Shown piece after piece: positions 12,234 to 24,500 of a stretch of DNA of 64,000 nucleotides (positions are counted from its first letter, which is position 1; each line of letters begins with the position of its first letter). Origin of the DNA: Corticium candelabrum (Eukaryota > Porifera > Homoscleromorpha > Homosclerophorida > Plakinidae); contig NC_085095.1 in assembly GCF_963422355.1 (NCBI RefSeq), positions 7,095,312 to 7,159,311 on the forward strand, given 5' to 3'. The translations under genes were made by a program, and so were the position numbers. The notes beneath the pieces are model-generated. The model made no database searches, was not told the DNA's origin, and saw only the letters and a list, made by a program, of their open reading frames with translations.

Positions 12234-12560
12234 TGCCGAGGCCGGTATCTGCCATAGCTATCGCATACGCACTAAGACGGCTGTCGCCTACAGCTTTGAT
12301 AACACATAGCCGTCCTTGACTTTGCACCCAGGTCATCTAACATTTTTGTTCAGCTCTCTGTTGTTCGCGCCATGTGGCTTACTAAGACATCCGCATGCTC
12401 TTTACTGCGTACGTGTTACGCGATGACCGCTGTCTTTCTATTTGTTATCGCGAAGACCGCCGTCTTTTTGCCGCTGATACCGCTTAAAAACCGCTTGTTT
12501 TAACAGCGTATACCCGAGTTTTGTCTTCCACCGTCGTGGTGCTAATGCCGCTGCAGCTTC

Positions 12561-13520
12561 TTGCATGAGGCCACGTTGTTATGGCTCAGCCTGAGTCACT
12601 GCAACGTGCCCGACTGTACGGAATGGTATTCACAAGTGTTTGGCTCAGATCCTCCATTGGGCGCAATGCCAGCAGCTGGAGACCTAGGAAACATTCCGAT
12701 CGGCCAGCTGGATGGTGCGCCAGGTCTCTTTGGCGCGCTTGCACCTACTGTCCAAGAGCCAGCCGTCAACGCCGGTGAGGCCGAACCTGCTCATCCACTG
12801 GTAGTGGGAGAAGGCACGCCACCAGTGCCAGCCAGACTCGTCAAACTGATCCAGTCGGGCCAGTTTGTTGACTCTGCGGAAGTTCTACCGGACAACTTAG
12901 AATTACTCCGACGACTCCAGGCTTCTGCCGTCACCGGCGCGAACGAGGCCGGTTACCGACGTCTACGTCAAATGTTGTCGCTTGGTACGTGCGTGCAGTG
13001 TTTTGCCATCTACGCGGCCATCGTGCTTCGGGCCTCTCCGTCTCGTGCGCTCGATTTCATGGCGTACCTCCGACTGGTCGTCCATGAAGCGCAATGCCAT
13101 TCCGAAACTGGATGGCTGCTGTACGACAAGCGTTTTAGGTAACTGGCCGCCCACTCGCTGGCCATCATCTGGGGCCAGTTGCACGCTTCCCTGTACGCAG
13201 CTACCATTTTAGCAATAGACCAGTCGCCTGCCAGCCGCTGCTTGCACTGTCTGGAGCCGGACCATAGCACTGCAGCTTGCGCTTTGTGCCCGCATTAAAC
13301 GACAGAGGCTACCTGCAACACCTCCCGCCAGATTCAGCGCCAGTCTACTCGATCGGACAAGGGCAGCTCCTACTAGGCCGCTCAAAAGCCGATATGCCGT
13401 AGGTACAACTTCGGTACCTGTAACGGGGCGGGTTATACCTACAGGCACGTCTGTCTGCGATGCCGCCGCACAGGTTACCGATGCGACGCCTGTTCTGACG
13501 TATCTAATCATGCACCAGGA
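12561..13520 (+). pseudogene. Gag-like ORF of the tyrosine-recombinase element
   Basis: Frame 12561-13142 contains VPARLVKLIQSGQFVDSAEVLP and, near its end, GWLLYDKRFR. This is the pattern of the gag-like protein of DIRS/Ngaro-type elements in cnidarians and sponges, as I recall it. After a stop or shift the homology continues with a Cys/His cluster (CLHCLEPDHSTAACALC, about 13240) and a second Cys-rich piece (CRRTGYRCDAC, about 13470). Such proteins package element RNA. The frame is interrupted, so it is called a pseudogene. Confidence 0.6.
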
Positions 13521-13782
13521 GAGAAGACGATTCATCTTCATACCGACGAATCCCGTTACATGTGAAGAGGCTGCACGCTGGACCAGTAAGCAGCGCAGAA
13601 ACGGCTTACTTGCCCGAACTGCTGGTTTGCTTGTTGCCTGCGGTTACCGCTGCTTGAGTATTTTTCTTTGCTAAATTAAGCCGCGCTCGGCTTGTCATAG
13701 CTAACAGTAAACGCGTACCGGTTATCTTTATCAACTCATTGGTATCTGTTGTGTTGTTTACTATACTGGTGCGCTTCTGTCT

Positions 13783-14977
13783 TTGGGGCGGCTACCTCTC
13801 ATGTCGTTGTACTCGCTAGAGAACATGTCCGTCCGGAACTTAGTGGCGTGTCACGTGTTCAACGGCAAGTACCTCTACATGAAAGACTTGTCGACACTAG
13901 AGAGTTGTCGTTCCGCGGAAGGTCGCGCGCCGATAGACACGGATCTCTCGTTCTCTCCGCTGGCACTACGTATACGTTCTTGGACTCGTGAGCTTGCTAC
14001 CCACCCGGACGCATCCTTTCGTGACTACATCTTGGATGGTCTGGGCAACGGTTTTCGCATCGGATGCGGTCTATTCGAGCTGCTTGCAGACCCATCGCGT
14101 CGTAACATGTCGTCGGCTACGGCCAATATCAAGGTCGTAGCCGTAGCGACCTTGATATTGATCCCTTCGACGAAGCGGGTCTACCAGTCGAGTCAGTCTA
14201 GATACATACGTTTTTGCAATCAAATGTCCTTGGCTCCTTTTTCGGTTACCGAGCGCACCCTCTGTCTGTTTGCCTCGTCCTTAGCTGAGCAAAAAAGTCG
14301 TCACAAAACTATCAAGTGCTACCTTTCAGTAGTTCACCATCTCCACATTCAGTCCGGCCTTGGCGACCCGTTTGCTGCACTACTCAGCCAGCTGTCATAC
14401 GTTCTTCGTGGCATCCAACGACTAGAGGTATCATCAGCACGGCTTCCACGGCTACTAATTATGCTAGTAGAACTAAAACCGCTGAAGTCAGCGTGGTCAA
14501 AGTGGAGGTCACGGCGAGATGCGTCCATACTCTGGGCGGCTTGTTGCACCGGCTTCTTCGAATGCAGTCGAAAGCAGACCCATTCCGTCGCGGCGCCGAC
14601 GTGTTTCTGGATCACACTTATCACGACATCTGCCCGGTTTCGGCGTTGCTGGCCTACATAGTGCATCGGGGCCAAGACCGGGCCCACTGTTTACCAACTC
14701 TGACGGATGTTCTCTTTCCCGTCAGAAGCTGGTGTCCGAGGTCCACAGCGCACTTGTCACGGAAGGCCTAGACGGCAATGGATTTACTGGGCACAGTTTT
14801 CGCATCGGCGCGGCCACAACGGCGAAGGCCAAGGGAGTCTCAGACTCAACAGTAAAGACTTTGGGCAGGTGGAGGAGCGACGCTTTCCAGCTCTACGTTC
14901 GTTGGCCTGGGCCAGACCTCGCTACCGTCTCCAGCCAATGGTATCATAAGCGGACTGTATATACGTCTAGACACTAG
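13783..14977 (+). pseudogene. Tyrosine recombinase, frame-shifted
   Basis: The N-terminal part (IRSWTRELATHPDASFRDYI) resembles the start of a DIRS-type RT ORF. It then jumps straight into a recombinase N-domain (about 14150-14420). The catalytic domain continues in other frames: LDHTYHDICPVSALLAYI near 14610 and GHSFRIGAATTAKAKGVSDS at about 14790. That carries the H-x-x-R box, followed by LGRWRSDAFQLYVR with the nucleophile tyrosine. At least two frameshifts separate the parts. The enzyme class cuts and rejoins DNA through the tyrosine; this copy is inferred inactive. Confidence 0.7.
14124..14160. repeat. Hairpin at the RT-deletion junction
   Basis: Perfect 14 bp inverted repeat (CAATATCAAGGTCG and complement) with a 9-base loop. 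A second overlapping pairing is possible between CTACGGC (14117-14123) and GCCGTAG (14140-14146). Confidence 0.85.
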
Positions 14978-14990
14978 CTCAGTGTAGGTC

Positions 14991-15366
14991 AGTTAGTAAC
15001 CTGATGTTAATATAGCGCTGCCTTCATTGACTTGCTGTTGGACTAGGTCGTATTTTGCGTTCGCAGGCGCCTCTGCCGTGCCAATGTGTATATATTTTCT
15101 TGTTTCGGTGGTTCCGTACTTGGGCGGGCTCGTCCTCTACGAGAATTCCCCCTGTTGGGTCGGAGTCCGGGTCCAACACCCTCCTGCCTACCAGCACGGA
15201 ACCAAATGGCAATTTGGGCATGCGCAGTGACTCGGGCTCCGCCCCTCGTCCATCAGCCAGACCTTCGTAATAGCAGGTCTGAGCAGTTCTCAAAGGCGAA
15301 CGAAAAGGTAAGCATGGTCTTGCTAAATCGAGTTTCGGTGAAGGTAAGGAGTCAACGTTTGTATAA
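14991..15366. other. Non-coding tail after the recombinase element
   Basis: GC-rich, non-coding. By position and composition it could be the 3' repeat region of the tyrosine-recombinase element. No internal repeat was recognised. Confidence 0.3.
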
Positions 15367-15399
15367 ATACGTTGTATTGCAATTTGCAATACAACGTAT
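15367..15399. repeat. Near-perfect palindrome
   Basis: Arms of 16 bp (ATACGTTGTATTGCAA and its exact complement) are separated by one T. It may mark the end of the preceding element or be an independent cruciform. Confidence 0.9.
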
Positions 15400-15411
15400 A
15401 ATATAAAAAAT

Positions 15412-15620
15412 AAAAAACATTTTGAGAAAATGATGGGTATGTAGGGATGGATATGTACTTAATCATGCTCATCACCTACATCACCATCCAGTACTGTGAG
15501 TGTCACACACGACTGCTGCGTTTTAATTAATTTAGGTAAAAAGATTGTGATGCAGGAGATGAGCATGATTAACTAGCTAGGTACATACTACATACCCATC
15601 ATTTTCTCAAAATGTTTTTA
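15412..15620. mobile_element. MITE with about 70 bp terminal inverted repeats
   Basis: The left arm at 15412-15483 (AACATTTTGAGAAAATGATG...) is an imperfect inverted copy of 15546-15620. The short centre holds no reading frame. The ends are A-rich (TAAAAACATTTTG), compatible with a TA-target element, but the target duplication is not certain. Confidence 0.65.
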
Positions 15621-16353
15621 GACTTGTGTAGTTTGAAATGGAAATGACAGTCCTAGTAAACGTGTGCAGCTCGGCCGGAATTTCAGTCTTTGATTGCATC
15701 TCTAAACAACTCCCACGTTATGCTCAGCATACACGGAAGTACGTAGCAGCGGACGGATGTATGTAATAACGCTGACTGCATCTATAAACAACTCCAATTA
15801 CCTAGGGTTGCACGGAAGAGATACACGCTTACATGCACAGAGAGTCAGACAGGACGCCGCACCGTCGAACATAGTCGTACATGTTCAACTACACGCAACT
15901 GTAAGCAGCATGTAGCAGCAGGTGGAAGTGGCATCTAGGCTTCCAAACGGTAAGTCACATGTACACACGTGACCGGAACAACATGGCGTTGTGGGAAGCA
16001 GTACGTGGAATTGCATGGCAGCAGTTGACTGATACAAGGTGACTTCGCACATTTCTAGCTGTTGGGTCAGTGCAATTCTTCGAACAAGAGCGAATCGTTT
16101 GGTGTGACTCTCGTCGTTGTAGCTGCTTCGAGTGAGGCGCTATAGCCTGGCTGACAAAAGTGAAATATGAAATGTGAAATGTGAAATGTGAAAGAATAAA
16201 TCAGGTTTTTTTACTTGCCGATAGCTGGCTTCTGAGGCGCTTAGTGTCAGCGATGATAGTCTGGCTACCAGTAGGAACGTTTGAAGTTGAGCGCTACGTG
16301 GGTCCGAGATCTCTGTAATGAGTTCTGAGAGATCCGGTTCGGATGCGTTTGGA
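15621..16353. other. Non-coding spacer
   Basis: No gene recognised. A short run of AAATGTG units occurs at 16165-16190. Confidence 0.35.
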
Positions 16354-17719
16354 TAGGGTAGGTGTTCCTAATTGTGTACACTCCCCGGTAATTTGAGTTA
16401 CAAACGCTGTTTCTCTGGTAACCTGCAACGGAGAGAGAGGGAAACATGTTCGATGTAAGCATCAATGTCTAAGCTTTGGAACAATACCTGTACGACTAGA
16501 ATCGCACAACGTCTGCTAGCGCAATAGCAAAATATACGGGATAACGTCTGTGAACAACCCAAACGGGGTGTATCCTAATTGTGGACATTTTTTTTCTCCG
16601 CCACAGAAAGCGAGTGGGTCTGAGTAACAGCTGGACTAGATATATGAATGGTTGCCTCACAAGCTGGTATTTTGGGCCGCAATCAAAACCATGTTCTGTT
16701 GGGTATCACCACGATTTACCTGCGAAACTGTTAGTACCTACAAAGTTCCTCCCATCACGTCCACAAATTCGAGGTATACGAATCGATCTTTTGTTGGATC
16801 ATGAAAGTGCCTTGACGTTAGTTAAGCGATTATTGAGTACCTTGGTAAAGTTTTGAGCCTATAGTTACATTGACTGTAACGTGCTAGAGAAGCGCATTAT
16901 GTGCATGGAGCGAACGTGTATTTTCAGTCCAGTAAACACGTGAATATCTTCACTCACACTAGATCTAGACATCAGTAATCCACTGACAATCTAGCTGTTT
17001 TCACTGCTACTACATCTGGCCACAATAGGGTACGAAATGAGAACAAACAAAGTAGGTGGAATGTCAATATCAGCGACATTCGTAATCCAGTCAGAATTTG
17101 ATTGTCTTCACTGCTACTAGATCTGGCAACAATAAGACACAAATAGAAAACCTACAAACTCACCTAGGATAGGTGGAAGGTCAAAACTACCTTGTCTGAT
17201 ATCAATAATCAGCTCCACCAGCAACGCAAACAGATGTTAGAACCACAGTTTACACTTCAGACTTTCATCTAAACATGGTTGATTGTCTCCTGCATTGTAT
17301 CGGAGACAGAACACTTGGTTTCTGCAAAATTTGAAAGGCACGACGCCATATTTTACACAGAGGTGATACACCACAGAACATGGTTTTGATTGCGACCCAA
17401 AATACCAGCTTGCGAGGCAACCATTCAGGTATCTAGTCCAGCTGTTACTCAGGCTCAGTCGCTTTCTGTAACGGAGAAAAAGTGTCCACAATTAGGATAC
17501 AGCCCGCGTCCAGGCTGTTTACAGACGTTATCCCGTATATTGTGCTAGTGCGCTAGCTGACGTTGTGCGATTCTATTCGTACAGGTACCGTTACGAAGCC
17601 TAGACACTGGTGCGTATATCGGACACGTTCCACTGTCTCTTCGTGCAGGCTACCAGAGAAAACAGCGATTGTAACTCAAATTACCGGGGAGTGTCCACAA
17701 TTAGGTACACCTACCCTAC
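16354..17719. mobile_element. Fold-back element with 357-359 bp inverted arms
   Basis: The left arm, 16354-16710, matches the inverted right arm, 17361-17719, closely, nearly exactly over the outer 75 bp (TAGGGTAGGTGTTCCTAATT outermost). The 650 bp centre has no transposase frame but contains a roughly 105 bp tandem duplication (about 16975-17090 and 17090-17205). The inner half of each arm repeats the CCTAATTGTGGACA word of the tip. This is a non-autonomous DNA element or fold-back transposon of unknown superfamily. Confidence 0.75.
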
Positions 17720-18540
17720 TTTTGTATGGGCCGCCATTTTAGATTCTTCGCATCCCTACATAGGGAGTGCGATCACTAGCTCAGTACTACCAGTTAGGCT
17801 AACATCGAATAAGTGCATGCTAAGTGCTATTCTACCTTTGTATAGTCTACTAATCTGATTATCTAAAACCACTCGTTACAGTAGCCACATTAGATTAATT
17901 CTAAATTTAATTAAGTATAACATTTGGAGTTTGATCACTAAAGGAGTGACGGTCGGCCGGCTGTAGAATAGATACTTTACATATACATTATCATATGGAC
18001 AACAGGGCATAAGTTTGTTATGTCTAGATCTCTGTCATGGTTACCATGTCTGCACGTTAACGTAATTTCCATGTTTACAGCATCATATTGAAAATAAAAT
18101 ATCAGTGAATAGACAATTCAAACAAAAAATGTGTAAATAAAATACTTATTAATTAATTAAATAAATAAATAGAAACATCAAATGCAAATATTGACTTAAA
18201 TAGACACACAAGAACGCCACATGTTTTCTTGCAGATCAAGATGCGTTATCTGTAAAGCTGAGATTCAATTTCAAATAGCTATCAGCAGTTCAATACAAAA
18301 CAACTAAACTTTTGTCTTTACTGTATCTTCTAATCTACACACAGTATTTGTATAATAAAATTTTCTCAATTTCTGATAATATTTCTTCTGGATGATATTC
18401 TTCTATATTGTAGCTGCACACAACAATAAGGCTGTAAGTTTGTTGTCTTGTTTCTCTTATAGATAGTTTCTTATTCGTTTCAGATCAAACAACAACAACT
18501 GTTATGTACAATATATCACTCTGTATGACTCAAGTTCCCA
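17720..18540. other. AT-rich region downstream of the LRR-ROCO gene
   Basis: No coding exon recognised. It must contain the 3' UTR of the minus-strand gene that stops at 18541. The exact polyadenylation site was not assigned. Confidence 0.4.
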
Positions 18541-21500
18541 TCAGTTTGTGATAGGTTGAGATTTGATCTTTCTCCTGACTATTGCTCCCACTCCAGCTTT
18601 ATCACAAGCGACCAACAACTGCTGAACAGTAGCTTGTTGGGTTTGATCTATCCAGGCTGACAAAACTTTACGTAATTTTACTTTCAAATTGTAAATTGGT
18701 TGGTCACATTCTTTCATTACTCCCCTTGTCACTCCAAGGTAAGTACCAATTTCACTCCAATAATCTCCGACATTTTCAGCTACTATTTCTATGATGACTG
18801 GAGTCACCTCAGAGTCACCATGTAAAGTCGTCTCCTCGGTGTTTTGTACTAACCCAGATGCTGCATCAGGTAACATCAAGTGACTCAAATGCTTTTGACG
18901 CTCAGATGGAATGCGAGCAGCAAGTAGAGCATCATACAATTCACATACCATCAATTGGTTGTCTCTTGACTCTAACCACTCACTTAATATGCGGAATGCC
19001 GGTGGCTGGACAAAACTGGAGTCAGAAATGGTTTGCTGTAGCTTTGATAACGTAGACTGGTCAGAACCAAATATGATAACTGGTAGGTTACGCCAGAACT
19101 CTCCAACATCTGCTGCTATCTGGTGGAGATCCATTTGATCCACTGGAGTCGCACTTTCTGAAGACAAAACGTGACATAAAGGAATACCTTTCTTTACACT
19201 TGGACACACTAAATAAATACAAAAATACATAAACACATTCTATGTGAAGACAAGATTTGTGTTTGTTGTTTACCCTGTTGTAGTGCTTGGATGTGTTTTG
19301 ACATCTCTCTACTGTATCTTCCTGCTACAGCATCTACAGCAAATGATCCCCAAGATTCATGTAGCACCAACTGCTTAGGTCGTCTGAGGAGAGACTTTCT
19401 ACTTGTGCTAGAAGAACTTCCACTGTAGATGAATCTATCAGGGAGAACACCAGGAATAGACTGGAGAAGATCCTCCATATCTGACACACAACGAAGAAGA
19501 ACATGCCACAATCTGCCAACACTGTGATGTGACTTGACTACTCTACCACTGAGACATATAGAGCCAGGTGAAGTATTCTTGCTGCAATTGAAAAGCAAAG
19601 TCACTGCACCATAACACATCAGCAGTCCACTGCTCCAGTGACAAATATAATTGGAGTGACGATGGCAATGAGCAGACAGTCGTTCAAACAAACCCAATGG
19701 ACAATCATATGCAAATGAGTATTCGACAGCAACTTGCATGACTCCATGTGGTATACCTAGAGGCCAAAGTTCACTAACATCCTCTGGTTTCTCATCATTG
19801 AGTAACCATGGCAACAACAAGCCAACATTATGTTGTTTTAGCTTAGAAATCATTTCTTTGCAACTGTCTGTTTGCTCTTGATGACGATTTTGTTCTATTG
19901 TGTGACCAGATGAATCTGATGTCGGGTTGGTGCTACTTGGCCGAGTTAAAGTGATATGACGTCTTCCCAGAGCGTGTGCCAGTTCCTGAACTACATCATC
20001 TGATGAGCCAGTTAGATAACCAAAGTCGAGAGCAAGAAAAAGCTTAACGAACACGTCAACATGACGATCTGCAGTAAGATCGAACTCACTCCACAGTGCC
20101 AGCAGCATAGATATCCTAGCAATGCCATTACAAACAAGATCAATTTTCATCTCCTTAAACTTCTGAGGACCTACATCTGCCCCAATAAACCGATCATCAT
20201 ATTCTAAAGATTCATGATCATGCCTGAAAACAGCCTTCAGTAAAGTGACCACAGATGGTGGTTCAGGAAAGAGAACTTCTGCTAAAGTCGGGTGATGAGA
20301 GTAATACAGAATGCTTCCTACCTGGTTCAGATAGTTTAGCAACTCACGACAGCTTTCTTCTGTCAGTCCATGCTCTACACACAGTTGCATTGCATAAGAG
20401 ACATCTGTAATGGGGACAGACTTGTGAGGTTGTGAAGTAATCAACTCGTCTTCTACAGTCACCCATGACAACGGCAACTCTGTGTGCAGTGAAGGCAGCA
20501 GCCTTTCATTACCACACAGTTCTCTTAAACGATTCTTCACACTGACCACTCCCTCGTGTGTAGCTGCACTCGTCAATAGAACATTTTCTTCAACAGTTAT
20601 TCGCTGAAAGTAAAAAAATTGAAGACGTTCTGATACGTATTTGTTTGGAAAATCGCCAGCTGCAATGATTCGTTTCATTCGATCAATCTCAGCTTGTCTG
20701 ATCTTCAAGAATTGACGTAGACAAGTGTGCAGATGTTCACTCCACTTTCTACTCATTTCTTCTCTTGACATGTCGACTATCAGATCAACTTTACTGACAA
20801 CAATTGCAATGTGAGCTCTGCTGTTTCTGTCATACACAACTTGCAGGAAATCTGCAATATTTTGTCGAAAACATTGTTGAGTGAACTTATACTGATTGCT
20901 GTCAACAACAATCAATACCAATGAATTGTCACTGATAAACAGCTGGTTAGTTAGCATGTATGCTCTATGGCCACCACTGTCAATGACTTTGCATTCTATT
21001 TTATCATCCAGCTTCATCACTTTTTCTACTACCCCTATAGTTCTCTCATCGGGTTCTGCCAGAAATGGGTTACCACTCTCCAGTGCTTCAACGAAGCTTG
21101 TTTTTCCTGCCATTGTAGTTCCCATCACTAAAATCTTTATTCTGCCACGTCGCACTCCACCCACCTTATCCAGCTCACGGAAATATTCTCTTATAGAATC
21201 AATGCCTTGGTTGCACACTTCAATGGGTGGAAACACTAATGGGCATCCATACACTTTCAATTTCTTAAGTTGGGAGCTAAAGACAAATTCCTTAGAAAGA
21301 TGAGTGACTGAAGTTCCTGATATGTCGACCTCCTCAATTGTGACTTCTACAAGTACATACAAAACAGAAATATTGAGTAAACAAGTACATATAGTGTAGA
21401 CTAAAACCCAACAATCATTTTACAAAGAAACAAATACAGGTAAGTTTCAATCACTTCATTCATTAGACATCCTGTCTTATCATCTTGATAACACACTTCA

Positions 21501-24500
21501 TCTCTGTTTTACTCCATTATTATTATGCTACAAACTATTATCTGTTAGTGTCACAGGTAACTGCGTCCTTAAGCACGCGCTCAGCCGGTCTTGCTGTTAA
21601 CTCAAGTTGATCTATTTCAAGATACAAGACAGACTAGTCATAGGAATAATGAATGATCGTATACAGCAACGACTGTTGGCAGAAGGAGCTGGCATTCAAG
21701 CAAGCGTATGAATTAGCGATTGCACAAGAAACAGCAGAAAAGAATACCGCAGAGCTAAAGCAGAAGGAAGCAATGAGTACACCTGGCAACCCAAAGGGAG
21801 TGTCCGTACACCAGTTACAGAAGCAACGAGTACTCAAAGCAGGTAATTACACAAACCGACTGACAAGATATCCAGTTGTTGTTATCACTGTGGTACACAG
21901 AGACACATACAGTTCGAGTGCTGGTTCAAGAATGTCAAATGTTTTGGCTGCGGCAAATTGGGCATGCAAAGGCTGTTTGTCGCACAGTGAGAAAAACGGA
22001 CCAAAAAGAGGACAGTGGTAGAGGTACATACAAATCGGCTATGAGGAGGCGCAGTCAGATACAAATGAGGATGAGGACGTTGAGTGGATTAGTGGCAATA
22101 TTTACACATTACACAAAGGACAAGAGAAGCCTATGAAGACAACATTGACTGTACAATGGACCAGCCACTGGAGATGGAAATAGACACGGGAGCGGGTGTC
22201 AGCATTGTGAGCAAAACAACATGGAAGTCAGTCTGGAAGAAAGATAAAGCACCTTTGAAAGGTACAAAGATGATGCTGAAGACATACTGGGGAACTGATA
22301 CCTGTATGTGGAAAGCTGAAAGTGTGGGTAGCCACTCCAGATGGAAGCCGATTGTCTCTTCCACTTGTTGTAGTGGCAGGCTCTGGCCCAAGTGTATTAG
22401 GAAGAGACTGGATTCGACAAGTCCAAATCGATTGGAGGCAAACCCTCACCAAGGAAAAGTGGAAGGGTTATTGTTATTACACAGTCAAGTGTTCAATGGA
22501 AAGTTAGGCAGATTACAAAGTGTGGAAGTGAAATTACCAGTGACAGAAATGACGAGTCCCGAGTTTTACCGACCAAGACAAGTACCATATGCTTTGAGAG
22601 AGAAGATAGAGGAAGAATTGTTCGACCTCACAAAAGCCGGAATTATTGAGCCAATTCACTATTCGGAGTGGGCGGCTCCCATAGTTCAAGTGTTGAAAAA
22701 CATTGGAAAGGTCAGAATGTGTGGAGACTATCGGTTGACAGTGAATCAAGTGTCAAAATGCGAGACTTATCCCATTCCACGCATTGAAGACCTGTCTGCT
22801 CGAATATCAAGAGGACAGAAGTTTACAACCCTGGATTTGGATAGAGCATATCAACAGCTTGTACTTGATGAGGAATCACGTAAGTATGTTGTCATAAATA
22901 CCCACCAAGGATTATTTCAGTACAATAGACTACCGTTTGGTGTTTCATCTGCTCCCGGTATCTTTCAAAGGACGATGGAAACTAGGTTGCAAGCAATTCC
23001 AGGAGTAGTGGTCTACTTAGATGACATATTAATAACAGAAAAAAATGAACAAGAGCATTTGTCTAACTTAGATAAAGTATTGACAAAATTGGAAGAGACT
23101 GGACTAAGGCTGAATAAAGACAAATGCCAGTTTATGCAATCAGAAGTAGTGTATTTGGGACATGTCATTGACAGGACAGGGTTACATCTGGACAAGGGGC
23201 AAATCCAGGCAATTACGGAAACACCCAGACCACAAAACGTTACAGAATTTACCAACAGTTCTAGCTCCACTACATAGATTGTTACGAAAAGGAGTAGAGT
23301 GGAACTGGTCATGTGAACAAGAACGAGCTTATCGCCAATCAAAACAACTGTTAGTGTCAGCCACAGTGTTAACACATTTCGATCCACGGCAAGAGTCCGT
23401 CGTAACTTGTGATGCTTCGTCGTACGGTTTAGGTGCTGTATAGGCTCAGAAAGGAAAGGATGGAAAAGAACATCCAGTAGCATTTGCTCGAGAACATTGA
23501 TGAAAGCGGAGAGGAATTATGCACAGGTAAGAAGCATTGGCAGTAATTTTTTTTGTCTACAAAGGTTTCGCCAATATGTGTTTGGTAGAGAGTTTGTGCT
23601 AGTCTCAGACCATAACCACTGGCAGGATTGTTTGGGGAAATATGCCTCTACCGCCAATGGCATCAGCGAGAATTCATGGATGGGCCATGATCCTATCAGG
23701 TTACAGTTATAAGTTGCGACACAAACCAGGCCGGGACATCGGTAATGCAGACGCCTGCAGTCGATTACCCTTACAACTATCGTCGACAACTGAGGAAGAA
23801 CAACCAGAGACAATTCAATTTTTACAGCAACTGGAATCGTCACCAGTATTGGCAAAAGATGTTATAAGATGGACAGAACAAGACTCTATGCTGTCTAGGG
23901 TACAATATTATGTTCATCATGGTTGGCCCCATAAACCACTAATTAAAGTGTTAACTCCTTACTGGCGAAGAGCAAGTGAATTATCTATAGAAGAGGAATG
24001 CGTATTATGGGGGTACAGGATGATCGTACCACCAGATGGACGCCACGACGAAAATTACGGTGAAAAGTTAACAAAAAATTTCTCAACTCATGGAATTCCT
24101 GAAAAACTGGTATCAGACAATGGGTCAGTATTCACCAGTCAACAGTTTACCGATTTTGTAAAATCGAATGGAATAGACCACATTAAAACAGCACCGTATC
24201 ATCCGTCAAGTAATGGGCTGGCGGAAAGAGCAGTACAAGTATTGAAGAAAGGACTGTCCCTAGCAAAACAAGGAACACTGACATATCGCTTGACACAAGT
24301 GTTGTTCAGCTACCGGATTACACCGCATTCCACGACAGGAATATCGCTTGTGGAATTATTAATGGGTCACAAATTACGGTCACGTTTAGATTTGTTACAC
24401 CCCAACTTGGAGCAAACAGTACAGAAAAAGCAATGGCAACAGAAACAATTCTACAAGGGTAACCGAAATAGAATGATAGACCTTTACAACGGGGTGAGAG

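Larger units (their letters stand above)
11640..14990 (+). mobile_element. Decayed tyrosine-recombinase retroelement (DIRS/Ngaro-like)
   Basis: Two coding parts on the plus strand, a gag-like frame and a tyrosine recombinase, flank a place where the reverse transcriptase should be. The RT domain is missing, apparently by internal deletion near 14100, where a 14 bp perfect hairpin now sits. GC content is clearly higher than in the surrounding AT-rich DNA. Terminal repeats were not identified, so the outer limits are approximate. A Crypton origin is an alternative but fits the gag-like frame less well. Confidence 0.65.

Noticed and set aside
11825-12319. 164-codon plus-strand frame including an Ile-Tyr run
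   Set aside because: It runs through a (TA)n microsatellite and has no domain; treated as part of the decayed retroelement.
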